Source: Eopsaltria australis
Lineage: Eukaryota; Chordata; Aves; Passeriformes; Petroicidae
Assembly: GCA_034509425.1 (NCBI GenBank)
Contig: JAVTVJ010001780.1
Location: forward strand, 1-64,000
Direction: 5' to 3'
Length of the DNA stretch: 64,000 nt
Below the pieces are notes generated by a model, which saw nothing but the letters and a program-made list of their open reading frames with translations, was not told where the DNA came from and ran no database searches. This document shows positions 34,025 to 47,601 of the stretch, one piece after another (the stretch's first letter is position 1; every line of letters starts with the position of its first letter). The translations under genes and the position numbers were made by a program.

Positions 34025-34846
34025 GGTGAGAAATGCCATTTTTAGGTACAGTCAGAGAAATGTTGCCTTCTGCCTGCTACGAGCAGGTGTATAGATGTCG
34101 ACAGTGAGTTCCAGTGAGTTCAGGCAAGTGCCAGGTACTGGAGAATTGTCACCGGGTATGTGAGCTGCCTCACACCATCTCCAAGCTTTTGCAGGAGGCA
34201 GGTTTTATTTCCTGCTGAGGTTTCCAACGAGCCTCTTCTCCAGCAGGCCCTGTCTGTGGGCTCAACAGCCCAGCACAGACTGATTTTTATTTCATCTTCA
34301 TTTCTGAGTTAAGCCATCTCCACCAGGCCAGCTCCTAAGCGAGGGGAACAGTGGGTCCCTGTGAGTCACCTGAGGAGCTGCCCATGAGACAGGTACAGCT
34401 AATCTGGAATGACGCCTGGTAACTGCAACATTTAATTTCAGGCGCAAGGCACCAATTTCCCAGTCACTTTGTAGCTACACTCTGTTACCATAACAGGTTC
34501 TCTGCACAATTATCACAACACTTAGTAAGTTATTCATTTCCAAGAGAGCTAAGAAGCCTTGTAAATTATTTTCACTTTAAAGAAAGCGGACATAGTCTCC
34601 TCTGGAGGAAGTAAATAGCAAAGTTTCTCACCCATATTTTGTTTATTATTAATGTTTGACAAATAATATTATCTCATCATTAATATTAGAATGCCTTTAC
34701 TTCAAAAGAAAAATGTAATAAGCAGGCAAGAATTTAAAACCCAGGTGCATGTGCCTTTGTGGCAATAGCGTGCATCAGGCACGGGCAGTTTGAATATTTT
34801 ATACTTCATAATTTTTTTCTTAAATAATTAACTACCTTTAACTAGT

Positions 34847-35386
34847 TGTGGTAGTTTGAAAGCAAATCAGTGAGAGGCTCAAAGTCAGAACTACAATTTA
34901 ATAGGAAAAATGTAATAATACAAAAAAACCACTGACAGAGTCAGAATACAACCTGACACCCTGTTGGTCAGGGTGTTGGTAGTAGTCCACTTAGAAGGTG
35001 GTTGCAGTCCTCTGGGAGTGATAGATGTGATTCTGTTGAAGCAATGATCCTGTGAAAGGTGTAGCTCTCCTCTGAAGGTCCCGTGGTGGTGTCAAAGGAT
35101 CTGGTCTTCCTCGGGGAATCCCGTGGGAAAAGCTGCCTGTGGTGCTTCAAATCTCAGTTTATATGCAGATCGGGATACATTGGTTCCTCCCCCTGGGCGG
35201 GGCATCTCACAATGGGATGATGAGCTACTATCTGCAATGTTGGGGGTGAGTAAAGTGCTCCATCCGGCCCCAACGACCGGCTCATTAGCAAACCATTTTG
35301 CAGCCATCAGGAACACTGCTCCGCCCGGCCCCAACATCCCATGAAGATGGTGATAGAATACATACCATTGTAACTAACCTAAGACA
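34847..35386 (-). mobile_element. Solo LTR, family LTR-3, copy a (TSD CTAGT)
   Basis: 540 bp reading TGTGGTAG to CTAAGACA on the plus strand with a perfect duplication CTAGT (34842-34846 and 35387-35391). The minus strand carries a GCATATAAACTG promoter-like box, so I place transcription there. A second copy interrupts element C. The 5-bp duplication fits an ERVL-class LTR. Confidence 0.9.
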
Positions 35387-38300
35387 CTAGTGATTGTTCA
35401 CTGCTGTGGGTTTAACTGTCTATTAGCAGCTCTGAGCTTTCCTTTGGTGGTTCTGCTTCTCCCTGCTTTTAATCCAGGCTGAATACAAGCCCTGCTTGAC
35501 TTCTCAGTTAGAGATCTGTTTCCTGCCTCACTCTGTAACGGATGTAAACTCTTTCTCTACAGCTTTGCCCCCTGCAGTAGCCTCAAACAGCTCCAGTTAG
35601 GATCTCCAGTGTTCACTGGCTGGACCAGCATCCAGTCTAGTATCTCTTAGCACAGTGGAGAAACCTGCTCACTCTGGCCGGTGATGTGGGCTTATTTGAT
35701 TCTCTGTTTGCCTCTTGCAGTCCAGAAATGAAGGGTTAAAACCCCATATGTTGGTTTGATTACTGCATAGCTGACAGAAATGCAGAGCTGGACGAGGAGA
35801 CAAGATGTACTGAACCACTAAAGAGTTGTACCCTTTCAACAACACATTGAATTAAACATTTTCTCCCCATCACTGGCTTGGAAAAGAAAGTTCTCCCAAA
35901 AGCTTTTTTTAACAAAAATGTACTACCAAAAATGACCTGGTCTATAATTATCATATTACAGCATAGTCCAGCGTTCAAGGATATACAAGTATACATATAT
36001 TCAGATGCCTAAAGATGCATAAAGGGCTTTATAGCATTTGCCAATGCACTCACTGCTTAGAATTTGCATATCTGCATGTGTACAGCAAGGGTCTCATGGC
36101 TACCACATTTCTCTGCAAAGTCTGAGCCTAAGTGGGATTAAAATTATCACTTCCTTAACTTGAAATGCTAAAAATGCAAAAGGCAGTATTCAGATTTCTA
36201 TTCAGTTTCAAGCAACCACTATGTCAATTAGCTTTGACTTGATACAAGATCTGGTAACAATGTTTTCCTACAAAACAAAACCTTAACCTCCAACTTGAGG
36301 CAACACTTCCCATCTAATTTCTCTTTGTGCATTTATAGAACTATAGAAACAGAGAATAAATACATTGACAAAAAGATCTAACAACACTTAGAAACACTTA
36401 ACTGCAACAACTACAACACTTGAAACAAGGGCACACTGAGCAAAACCAGGTCTGTAAGATAAGCTCAGTAAGATTTCACACTCGTAGAAAATTGCTTTTA
36501 GAATGCTCTATCCAATTCTAATACCCACATTTTTCCAAAGTATGTTAAAAACCTACAGGAGAACCTCTGAAAGCAGACACACATGCTGTCCAATTTCTAA
36601 AAAAATTTAAATAAATTAAAAAAAAAATTATTTTAGGAATGCACAGTTTTAATACAAGAAACACTAACAGGTTTACAGGTGATATCCTAATCTTTATTTA
36701 GGAGAAGGATAATTAACTTAAGAGAAGAGATTAAACAAAACTATGGTAAATTCAGCAGAAATTTTTGCCAGAAAGATTAGGGTAGAAGTAGGAAGGCATG
36801 ACATATTCCCAGCTATTTTTATGCAGGATGTCAGGACTGGTGGTGAGATGAACCCATATGGCAGCAATGGGGACCAAAACGGAGCCCAGTTCAAAAGGTC
36901 ACCAAACATTAAGTTCACATCTGAATGTTGTGGCCTGGATCTATCTATGGTTTTTCTTGTAAAATCAGAGCTAGGAAAGAAAGCAGGATGTTCGCTTTGC
37001 ACCAAGTCTCTGTGTCCTTGCACTGTTCTCTCATTTAAGTGCACTGCTAAGGCTCCACTGATAAAAGATTGATTTAAAACACCATTCCACAACCTAAGCA
37101 AATAGTGAGCCTGGCTAATGTTACATATCATATCCTCTTGTCATTTACTGCTACTCTGTGTGTTTACTGTGCCTCTCACTCCCCCTCAGTACCAGCCTGA
37201 ATTTGCAGCAGAGCAGCTGCTCCTCTGGGGTTGATGGCACTACTACAACCCGAAGTCCAGCAACAGCAGCCTCTTGACTGATTATAAAAGCACAGGCCTG
37301 CTCTCAGGCTCTGAACCAAAACAACCTCCTCCCACGGCTTTGGGTCAAGTCTTTGCAGACTTCCTAAATGACAGGCACCTCTATGTCACAAGGTGAACCT
37401 TACCTCTGGTAAGATCCGAAATTTAATCACATTGTCTGCATTCCTCTATCAAGGTTCATACTTCAGTCCAACAGAGGTTATGAAAGTAGGTGGTGTGAAC
37501 AAAAAAAGATTCAAAAAATTGTTCTCACTCCATCTTTAACTTCTATAAGAAAAGCTATTATTTTGCATGGATTACTCCTCTTATATCAGATTCAGTATAC
37601 AGCATGATGAAAACACCCATGTTCTCCCCATTAGTACAGGAGGAAAACTTAATGGAGTGTGTTATGTTTTGCTTTGTCTGTCTCTCATCATTTTTTGAAT
37701 TACTGGTTTTGCTTCGTGCTCCTAGCCAACATGAGTCTTGCTCCTTTCCTTTAAATAACTGGACTGTGAGAACACAGGGATGTGTCTTTGGAGCCTGATT
37801 CTCAGTTTCACTAAAGTCCTACCAGGGCAGCAGAAACAGGCCTTACCCACAGCTCCAAGCCCTTGTTTGTTAATGTAACAGCAAAAATGAGGTGATGATA
37901 ATCCTGCTGCAGATGAAGGGTGAGGCTGATGTTCACACACCTCCATGGTCCGTTCCCATTACAGGAACAGGAAAGAGGGCATAAATGTAAACTGAGAATC
38001 TGGCTTTGCAGATTCAGTTTGTAGGATTTATATGTTTAATTAGAGCAAAAGGTAGAAACCTCCACAGTCTTATGAAATCAATATGTTAAACAAGGTTTTG
38101 CCCAACATTTCTAGAACACCAGAACTTGCAACAATGGAGCAAGAACAATGAAAAAGATTACTGAAGCATTTTTTTTGCTTGTTCTTCTTGGGATCCTTCA
38201 TTTTCAAGTCAGGAAAGACATTTGATGCCATCTAATTAAAACAACTGGGACGGTTTGGACTTGTTTTGTTTTGTTTTGTTTAAACAGATACACTAATTAA

Positions 38301-41300
38301 TACAATGAAGTCCTGTGTCCTTGGTTGTACACAAGATTAGACTGCACAATAACAAATTCCTTAACTTAAAATGTATCATTTAATGAATTTGTAAACAATA
38401 CCTCTTTTTCCCCCACTGCAGAGTGAAGAAGAATGTGCTTTGTAGGGACTACTCAAAACACTCTTGAAAACAGTTTGCATTTTTGTCCTTGTGTAGGGTG
38501 ATGCATGTACATCCTTCAATTTGTGCACACCAGTAGATCTGTTGACTTTTGTGTTTTGGATCTCTGATGAAAATCACTGTATTTTCACTTAAATCCATGG
38601 GGGAAACACCAGATGATCTTGCAAAGGATTTCTTGTGGGATGTAAGTTAACCAGAACATGCTCTGTGAGTTCTCTATTTCCCATGCCAAAACTTCTAAAT
38701 TTTCTGTGCCTCCTGAAGAAACAGGACCATTAACATGACAAGACTTGTAGGTACTTTTAGAGGTTAGTATTTATGTATAATTTGGATGTTATCAAATGAA
38801 AAGTGCTAAAATAACCTAGACTATTTAGAAAAGATAGAGTATCTTTGCTCCTGCTGTCAGAAGTCTGCTGTGCTAAAGTGGCACCAGGTTACCAAACCTA
38901 AAGAAAAGAAAATCAGTTTTGTGACAGTTACTGTTCGGGTTAAACATTGTTGCAACCTGTAGGTAAAGCAATCACTTCATTCTGTAATGGAGCTTATCTG
39001 CTTGTTGTATTTATCCAGAGGGACAGGTCAGGAGGATTACGGCCCCTGTGCAAAGTCACAGGCAATGGTTGCCGTGCAAAATGACCAGCAGGGTTTTGTG
39101 CATGGCACCTGTGGACAGAGTGGTCGGTCAAGGTAGTGCTCTGCACAGAGCTGTGTGTTCAGGGAAGAAGGAAAACAATCATAAAAGGAAAACAAAGGAG
39201 ACAAGAAGCACCAGGTGCTGTCTGAGTACAGCAAACACGGTTTGGTGAGGGACTGCCACGGTCCACGCTGCTCCATGGAGCTGTGTGTGCAGGAGCCACA
39301 TCCTGCTGCTCAGTTCCTGCTGGGATGGGAAAAAGGAGAGTGTGCACAGTCCTTGTAAATAAGTAGGGTCACTTCAAAACTATTTGGCTCTAAGCCAAAC
39401 AACCCAAAGGCCTGAAATTTCAACCAGCAGCTCAGCTCACAACAGGTGAGCAATGTAAACATCCAGGAAATTAAGACGTGGTACAAAATCTGACAAATGT
39501 TGGCATCTTTCTCAGCTGACAATGTGGCCACATCCACAGAGGTGCATCTTTCAGTATAGGAGTTCAAACACTCCTTTGGCAAGGGATCAAAAACTCCCAG
39601 TTTGCACCCAGATGGTGCATTTTGTCTCATGTTGAGCTTGCTCAAGCAGCAGGCAGTATTTTAGGTAACTACTACTACTTCTTGCTCCTTAGCTCTCCAT
39701 AGGAAATTGCTGGTAGTCATGGCTTTTTTATTACAGAAGGTATCAAACACATACAAAAGTTGTAAAATAACAAGCCATTGGGGGAAAATCCCACAACACA
39801 ACCTATGACACTATCTGAAGACACCCATGCAACTGGTGTCAAGCTGTGCCACTTAAAGCATATTTTCAGCACCTCCCTAAGACAGCCTGGCAGTGCATAT
39901 TTGTGAATTTATCACAGGCAGGGAGTAAAATGATTTTAAACACCATCTTATTTCCCCAGTGAATGCTCCTCCCAGCAGGGATCTCCACTGGCTGGTTTCT
40001 ACCAGGCAGGTCGAGCAAGATCACTTCTAATTAATAACTTCTCCCACAACTTGATTTCCTTGCCCTAAAGCCTGGTGACATGTATCTAAACACTTGGATG
40101 CCAGCACCACAAAGTACCCACAGCTCAAAGCAAAATATGCTGGAGCAGGATGTGACGCCCTGGGCCACCCCAGGGGTCTAGCAGAAAGCCAGCCTTGGGG
40201 TCAACACATTCAGAGACTTTGGTGGTGAAATCCAAGAAGTTTGAACATTTCTGGAACATCCATCACAAGCAAAGCTTGGTTGTGAAGATGTACTTTTCTA
40301 GGGTGGAAGGGAAGAGCACAAAGCTGGGAGAGTGCCATAATTCAATGAACTGCAAAAGAGTAGCTGGGCCCTCCTCCTTAGAAAAACAGCGGAAAAACTC
40401 ACCTTTGGGTGAAGGGGCATTCATGCAGCCTTCAAAATGTGCAGTGAAATTCAAGTAACCCCTGGTGACTACTCCCCCCTCTTTCCTGATGCTGAAACAA
40501 CATCAGAGCTATCTGCTAGTGGTACTTAAATGCTTGTGTTTTTCACATTAGAGAGGCAGGAGTTTTGGACCTCCTGATTCCTATACTTACATACCTTTGG
40601 AAATTAGCATAAACATCTCAGCTGGCTACCAGTGTGATTAAGATATGCCTCCACTTTGCAATTTTTTCTTTGAAACAAAGCAAAGGCTTTCATTTGTTAA
40701 GTGAAAATTCCCTGGTGGAAACTCCTCTCTCTTTCCCTCCCATTTCTGACCCCATATTGGGCACTTCATTCTAATTTTGGTTTGAGGTTTTAGAAGCTGA
40801 AGGCTGCTTCTGAAGATCACTGAGGGAAAAGAAATCACTGGGAGGAATGCTACACTTTGAACTGAACGTCTCTAGCACAATGCACATTGGAAAAAGAAAG
40901 CACTAAGAACATTTCCCAATCAATGTAGCTGTATTTTTCACAACCAGTTGCAAGAAATGGAAACCTATAGCAAATAATGCTGCTTTGTACAAGTCCAATT
41001 ATCCTGAATGATAAATTGCCTAATTATTTCAGCTCTAGAATCTTTCCCAAGTTCTTTATCCTTTTCTTTGTAGTCACTGTCTGTGGAACAAGAGCATTTG
41101 ACTGTTACTAATTAACAAGAGAGAAAGACGCAGGACTTTTAGTAAATTCACTTCTGTTTAAATCCCTCTTACATTTATTTTTCCCCACCAAAGGGGAAAA
41201 AAAAAAATTTATTTAAAAGCTGCTCTGATGGAGGAAATTTTTCTCCATGACTACTCTATGATATTAAAACAGTCAGCTTTTGTTTTTTACGCTGTCTAGA

Positions 41301-41986
41301 ATGGCAAAAGATTAAAGGCACAGCAAGATTAGATTAACACCTTGAAATTATCTGTAAAGTTCTCTACTTATCAGGCTATTAAATCTAAATTCATGACTGC
41401 ACAAAATCATCTTCCTATTGTATCCTGAGTGCACATGAACTTGATGAAACAAGTTCCAAAAAGCAAGAGCTTTTATAAGTGTTTTGTTCCAGTTCACAAT
41501 GCAATGACTTTCTGACATCTTGTTTCTTCCTTTTTCCTTCATTTAGATCAACAGCAGCAAGGGATTGTGTATAACAGCTCCATGGTCAGAACTTTTTCAC
41601 TTCTAGATTTTCTCCTTTAAATTTAAAGTGTAGCTAGGAGTATTGAAAAAGATATTAAAGTTTATTCAAAATCTCTATTGAACCAGAAGATGAAAATCAT
41701 GTATTGTATTCTATCTTTAAACCTGATGGTACGTAAAGCATTAAAAAACAAACAAAAAACCCAAACCTTCTTTTCACTCCTGCTTATTAAGAGACTTTTC
41801 TGAAACCCATTTTTTAAGATGTGTGTAAAAGCAAAATGTTTTACATATAAAATAATACTAATATTTTGCTGAATTCTGAAAGCACAGTTTCCATACAGGT
41901 GGAAAACTTTGAGTCAACAGGGTTAAGGAGTGAATTGCTTGCATTACATGCTTTAATGTGCTGTGCTTCACTAACAGCCAGGGAGG
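35387..41986. other. Unique sequence, no gene recognised
   Basis: About 6.6 kb of AT-rich DNA with overlapping short frames on both strands (for example 36718-37131) that look random. A short TTTTG tandem repeat is at 38260-38281. No repeat boundary, exon pattern or RNA gene stands out. Confidence 0.6.
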
Positions 41987-44582
41987 TGTCTTGGTTTCAA
42001 AGACAGGTGTCTGTTAAGGAAGGCAGGAGCCTCCCTTGGAATGGAAAACTGTAACCACTTGTAGTGGTTTCAGTTCGCCTATTCAGGTTTGTGGCTAAAT
42101 GCTAGCACACTTACCTAAATTTACTTGATTGCTTGTTGTGAGATAAGGATTAGGAGTAGGTAAAGCAGGCTCGAACTTTATAAAGTACAAAGAAGTTTTA
42201 TTAATATATTTAAGACAAAGGGAAAAGAAAAAAAAAACCTAAGAAAAACTAGAACAAACTCTTCAGACCACCCCTCCTTCCCCACCTCTCCATTTCATTC
42301 TCTTTGACAACATACAAAAGACAACACTTCAACTTCCAGTCAGTTTATCATCTCAGAAACAGCTCTTGTTCTAGTTCATTTAGGGAGAGAAGTTTCTTTT
42401 GCTTACACTATGGATCTTCTGTAAGAAAAATACAGTTTTTATGGGTCTTCTGCCTCACCATTAACCGCCGCCCGGAGCAAAGTCTAGCTTAATGGTGGAT
42501 CTCTCCCACACCAGTAGCCTTCCCACAGCCACTATGGTGGGTTATGAACAGTCTACAGGGTACTTGTTTTAAGGATGCCCAGTTCAATTGCAGCAACAAA
42601 GAAAATCCCTTCTTCTGTGCTGAGCAACACAGGTTCTCCTGACAACTCAGGTTTTCTAGCATTCTCCCCGGGACCAGGGCTCTGGGTCACAGCCTCTCCT
42701 CTCTCTTGGTTTTAGTTCCTCATCAGGCTGTACTTTTTCAACACTTACTTGTCTGTACTTAGGTAATTCAGTTCATTGGCTGCAATAAGAACCTCGCATC
42801 TCCCTTTGGACTATATCTTCATATATTACAGAGAATTTATTAGCTCAGTCCTCAACCATGGTTCTCCAAAAGAGTTTTCAGCTTCATTCTTGAAGCAACT
42901 TCCCATGCACTTCATTGTGAGTATTAGTTCTGCTTTCCTCACTGACTGTAAAGTCTCTGCGCTGCACTATGTCGATGTCCTCATTCGTTCCTCTCTCTGC
43001 GAGGAAGGATGGGTGTCTGTGAGTTTAGTCCAGGCATGGAGAGAGTTAATCTCTATCTCTCTCTCTCTCCGGCAGTGTAAGGATCACGTGCTCTTTGCCG
43101 GGTTGTTTGAACAGGTCCGAGCTGGATGCTAGACGCTCTCAAGAGTCTCTCTGCTTGGCTCTGCCAAGCTGGCTCGGCCTAGTAGGGCCATCTAGGCCCG
43201 TAGTGACAGGGCAGAGCCCGGCCCGAGCTAGGTGGAGTCCAGCCTAATCCTTGCCTGGCTCGGCTTTCCCTCTCGTGTAGCTGGCACACCGGCTGAGCTA
43301 GATCTGCTGAAAATTCTAATCATTTCCTCCCCCATGCCTGCCCGGCTGCAGTGGCACGGCTGCCGTAAAACCTCCCTTCCCCCCCCCCCATCCCTCCTTC
43401 GGAAGGAAGTGGGGAGGGGCCTTACCAGCGAGAGAAGCAGGAGCTGCTCCTCTCTACACAGCAGTAGCAGGTCTAAAGAGGAAGAGCTTCAGAGAGACTC
43501 TGCTTATATATAGTTTTTTCCTCGAAGGCGGATCAACTTTTTAATTGGTTTACCTACTTATCAATCCTTAAAACTACTTAATTATTGGCTCTCTCTCGCA
43601 GGAAGGAAGTTGTATGCCTTCCTGCAGCACAGATCACTTCCTAGATTTTGACCCCTCTGGCCTAACCCAGAACACCTCTCTCCCTCCAAATTATTATAAA
43701 TTTGAAATCAAGAGGCTCTTAGGCAAAGATATGAGAATAGGAATAACAGTTCTTTGCTAGTATCTAAAACAAAGCTAACAAATAACAACAGCTATGGTGT
43801 TAACCAACAAACAGAACCAGAAACCCAGTGGCAGCATGTGTGGCCTCAGGCACCTTTCCCTTTTTGGTGCATTTCCAGTCACAGTCAGCAGAGGGCGCCA
43901 GTGGCTCCCAGTGGGCTGTGTCAGGTGTGACAGTTCCCCTGTGGCTGCAGGGGGCGCTCCGGGTGCGATGATTCCCTGATGGCTGCAGGGGGCACTCCGG
44001 TGCTAGCCCAGGAAATGCGTGTTAATGGCGGCTGCCCAGGGCAGAGAGGGATGGAGGAGGCTTTGTTTCACAAACCCTCAGGGGCAGCTGGTGTAGGTGC
44101 CACAACAGGATCCTCGGACACAGTGAGCTGGGACCGCTGGAGGCCTCGGTGGGCAGGGGGAGCACAGTTATAGCGTAGTAAAAAGTCAGAGCAGGGGAGT
44201 GGGGAGAGACGGGCTGGTGGCAGCTCGGCTCCCGGTGGGGTAGGGGGAAAACTCCCAGCAGAAAGACCGGCAGCTCCGTGCTGGTTTCTCAGTGGCCATG
44301 GGTTCAGCAGACAGCAGCTCCAACTGTCTGGCTCTGAGGGTCCCGAGCAAGAGAGCTAGCCCTCCCCCCACCCTTACTTTTTCCAGTCCTGAAATCTTGC
44401 CTTGTCTCTGCTTCTCAAGAGAGATTTCCCCCCCTCACCTTCCCCCTCCGTCCTGTCAAGGAGAAAAACCCTGGCCACACACTTTTGTTCTCTTAAGTAC
44501 CCAGTCCTTAGTTCCCTAGCAACGCATGGGAGAAAAATTCCTGAAGGAAATAAAAAAAAAAACTTGATCCAAAGCCCTGACA
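41987..44582 (-). mobile_element. Solo LTR, family LTR-1, copy c (TSD GGAGG), split by LTR-2c
   Basis: Pieces 41987-42059 and 43675-44582 form one minus-strand LTR-1 (TGTCTTGG to CCCTGACA on the plus strand). A perfect duplication GGAGG flanks it (41982-41986 and 44583-44587). It is more diverged from A than C is. Confidence 0.92.
42060..43674 (-). mobile_element. Solo LTR, family LTR-2, copy c, inside LTR-1c
   Basis: 1615 bp, TGTAGTGG to CAGAACA on the plus strand; flanks CCACT (42055-42059) and CCTCT (43675-43679) are a 5-bp duplication with one mismatch. It sits one base away from the place where LTR-2a entered LTR-1a. Confidence 0.9.
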
Positions 44583-44778
44583 GGAGGATAATTCCTGGGA
44601 TTGAGAAAGTAACTGAGTTCTCAGCCTCACTAAGTCTGAGACCTGACTAAGGATGGCAATTGCTATTAAATGAAACTTCATTAAAGCATCTATTTATCCA
44701 CTCAGGGTTGGTTAAAAGCCCCACATTCCAGTCCATACAAGCAACTGGTATTTCTAGTGTAAAACAGTTCTAAGTCAA

Positions 44779-46518
44779 TGTCCTGGGTTAGGCCAGAGGG
44801 GTCAAAATCTAGGAAGTGATCTGTGCTGCAGGAAGGCATACAACTTCCTTCCTGCGAGAGAGAGCCAATAATCAGGTAGTTTTAAGGGTTGATAGGTAGG
44901 TAAACCGATTAAAAAGTTGATCTGCTTTCGAGGAAAAAACCATATATAAGCAGAGACCCTCTGACGCTCTTCCTCTTTGGACCTGCTGCTGCTGTGTAGA
45001 GAGGAGCAGCTCCTGCTTCTCTCGCTGGTAAGGCCTCAGCTTTCCCCCCCCCCCCCCTTTTCCAAAGAAGGGATGGGGGGGGAGGGGGGAAGGGAGGTTT
45101 CATGGCAGCTGTGCCACTGCAGCCGGGCATGGGGGAGGAACGGCTGGAATCTTCAACAGATACAGCTCAGCCGGTGTGCCACCTACACGAGAGGGAGAGC
45201 CAGGCCCCTGCTCCGGGCCAGGCAAGGACCAGGCCGGACTCCATCCAGTTCGGGCCAGGCCCTGCCCTGTCACCCCGGGCCCAGATGGCCCTACCAGGCC
45301 GAGCCCGCTTGGCAGAGCCAGGCAGAGACTCTTGAGAGCGTCTGGTATCCAGCTCGGACCAGGCCCTGCCCTGTCACCCTGGGCCCAGATGGCCCTACCA
45401 GGCCGAGCCCGCTTGGCAGAGCCAGGCAGAGACTCTTGAGAGCGTCTGGCATCCAGCTCGGACCTGTTCAAACAGCCTGGCAAAGAGCACGTGATCCTCA
45501 CACTGCCGGAGAGAGAGAGAGACAGAGATTAACTCTCTCCATGCCTGGACTAAACTCACAGACACCCATCCTTCCTCGCAGAGAGAGGAACGAGTGAGGA
45601 CACCTACATAGTGCAGCGCAGAGACTTTACAGTCAGTGAGGAAAGCAGAACTGATACTCACAAGGGGGTGCATGGGAAGTTGCTTCAAGAATGAAGCTGA
45701 AAACTCTTTTGGAGAACCATGGTTGGGGACTGAGCTAATAAATTCTCTGTAATATATGAAGATATAGTCCAAAGGGAGATGTGAAGTTCTTATTGCAGCC
45801 AATGAACTGAAATACCTAAGTACAGACAAGTAAGTGTTGAAAAAGTATAGCCTGATGAGAAACTAAAACCAAGAGAGAGGAGAGGCTGTGACCCAGAGCC
45901 CTGGTCCCGGGGAGAATGCTAGAGAACCTGAGTTGTCAGGAGAACCTGTGTTGCTAGGCACAGAAGAAGGGATTTTCTTTGTTGCTGCAATTGAACTGGG
46001 CATCCTTAAAACAGGTACCCTGTGGACTGTTCATAACCCGCCATAGTGGCTGTGGGAAGGCTACTGGTGTGGGAGAGATCCACCATTAAGCTAGACTTTG
46101 CTCCGGGCGGCGGTTAATGGTGAGGCAGAAGACCCATAAAAACTGTATTTTTCTTACAGAGAATCCATGGTGTAAGCAAAAGAAACTTCTCTCCCTAAAT
46201 GAACTGGAACAAGAGCGGTTTCTGAGGTGGTAAACTGACTGGAAGTCGAAGTGTTGTCTTTTGTATGTTGTCAGGGAGAATGAAATGGAGAGGTGGGGAA
46301 GGAGGGGTGGTCTAAGGAGTTTGTTCTGGTTTTTCTTGAGTTGTTTTTTCTTTTTCCCTTTGTCTTAGTTATATTAATAAAACTTCTTTGTACTTTATAA
46401 AGTTCGAGCCTGCTTTGCCTACTCCTAATCCTTATCTCACAACAAGCAATCAAGTGAATTTAGGTAAGTGTGCTAGCATTTAGCCACAAACCTGAATAGG
46501 CGAACTGAAACCACTACA
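44779..46518 (+). mobile_element. LTR family LTR-2, copy d, with internal duplication
   Basis: 1740 bp on the plus strand, TGTCCTGGG to CCACTACA. A TATA box (CATATATAAGC, about 44940) and AATAAA (46376-46381) put about 1.4 kb between promoter and polyadenylation signal, an unusually long R-like region. It is longer than other copies because of a 104-bp direct duplication (45255-45358 and 45359-45462). Flanks GTCAA and GTCTC match only partly, so the insertion may be old. No open frame in it is credible. Confidence 0.88.
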
Positions 46519-46899
46519 GTCTCCCCTGACTGAGGTCCCACATGCCAATTCCAGTGACTACTGCAGTGATGAAATTCCACTTCTGGCCAGAGTACTTGCA
46601 TAAAAACCCTTGCGGGGCACTGACCAAAACATTCAAAACGTGACCAGTTACACTGAGGTACAGGTGGATATTTTAGCTTTAAAGGATTTGATTTTGGAAA
46701 AGTTCCATAACCTGTCTTATGAAAACCAGACATCAAATTAGTTGGTAATAAGTAAGATTACAACCATGGACTTCAGGATATCCAACTTCAGCCTCTTCCA
46801 GGATCTTCTTGGAAAAATCCTTTGGGAACAGGACCCACAGGGAAGAGGGGTTACAAGGATCACTTCCTCCAGGCTCAAGAGTGATGCATCAGAATGAAC

Positions 46900-47405
46900 A
46901 AGGAATTAGGCAAAGGGGGCAAGAGACCTGCATGGTTGAATAAAGAACTCCTTTCATTACTCAACCATTAGCAGAAAATACACAGGAGATGCATGCAGGG
47001 TCAGACCACTTAGAAGGAATTTAAAGAGGTTATCAGAGTAAGTAGAAATGAGACAAGGAAGGCCAAGGCCCATCTGGGGGCCAGAATTAAATCTGGCCAA
47101 GAACATCAAGGACAAAAAGAAAGGCTTTTTCAAATCTATCAAAAACAAAAGTAGAACAAAGGCAACGGGCAGAAATTGATGCACAGGAAGTTCCACCTCA
47201 ATTTGAGGAAGAATTTCTTTACCGTACAGGTGACCAGGCACCAGAACAGACTGCACAGAGAGGGCGTGGAGTCTCCTTCACTGGAGATATTCAAAAACCA
47301 CCTGGACACAATCCTGTGCCATGTGCTCTGGGATGGCCCTGCTTGAGCAGGGAGGCTGGACCAGAGGCCCCCCTGTGGTTCCTTCCAGCCTGACCCATTC
47401 AATAA
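46900..47405 (+). mobile_element. CR1 LINE, 3' end with internal deletion
   Basis: 47170-47400 is the conserved CR1 3' end, with recognisable GGAGTCTCCTTCACTGGAGA and TGCTTGAGCAGGGAGGCTGG blocks. Upstream, 46900-47165 corresponds to part of ORF2 downstream of the endonuclease, so a large internal section is missing. The typical short 3' terminal repeats have been lost. CR1 is the dominant LINE of birds and reptiles. Confidence 0.8.
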
Positions 47406-47601
47406 ATATTAGTGAAAAATTGTTCTCTGAGACAGTAAAATACATTAACTGATTTGAAATTGAACAGTCTTCAGACAGGATGTATTTCCTACTTTTCCTT
47501 GCGTATTCCTGACTGCTCCCTTTGCACCAGTCTTTCTATGTGGTTAAGTAAGGAGATGTGCACTCATATCACTGGAAGACCACTACATTTCTAGAGCAAG
47601 G

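Larger units (their letters stand above)
30074..34846. other. Unique AT-rich sequence, no gene recognised
   Basis: Only short, unconvincing open frames occur. I see no splice-bounded exon series, RNA gene or LTR. It includes a TG microsatellite and a T run, listed separately. Confidence 0.6.

Noticed and set aside
30074..41986. Host gene exons in the unique region
   Set aside because: Open frames are short, overlap on both strands and show no domain or consistent splice-site pattern. A protein search could still find small exons.
42060..46518. LTR-2c and LTR-2d as inverted ends of one composite element
   Set aside because: They face opposite ways, have separate flanks, and LTR-1c sequence with its own GGAGG duplication lies between them.
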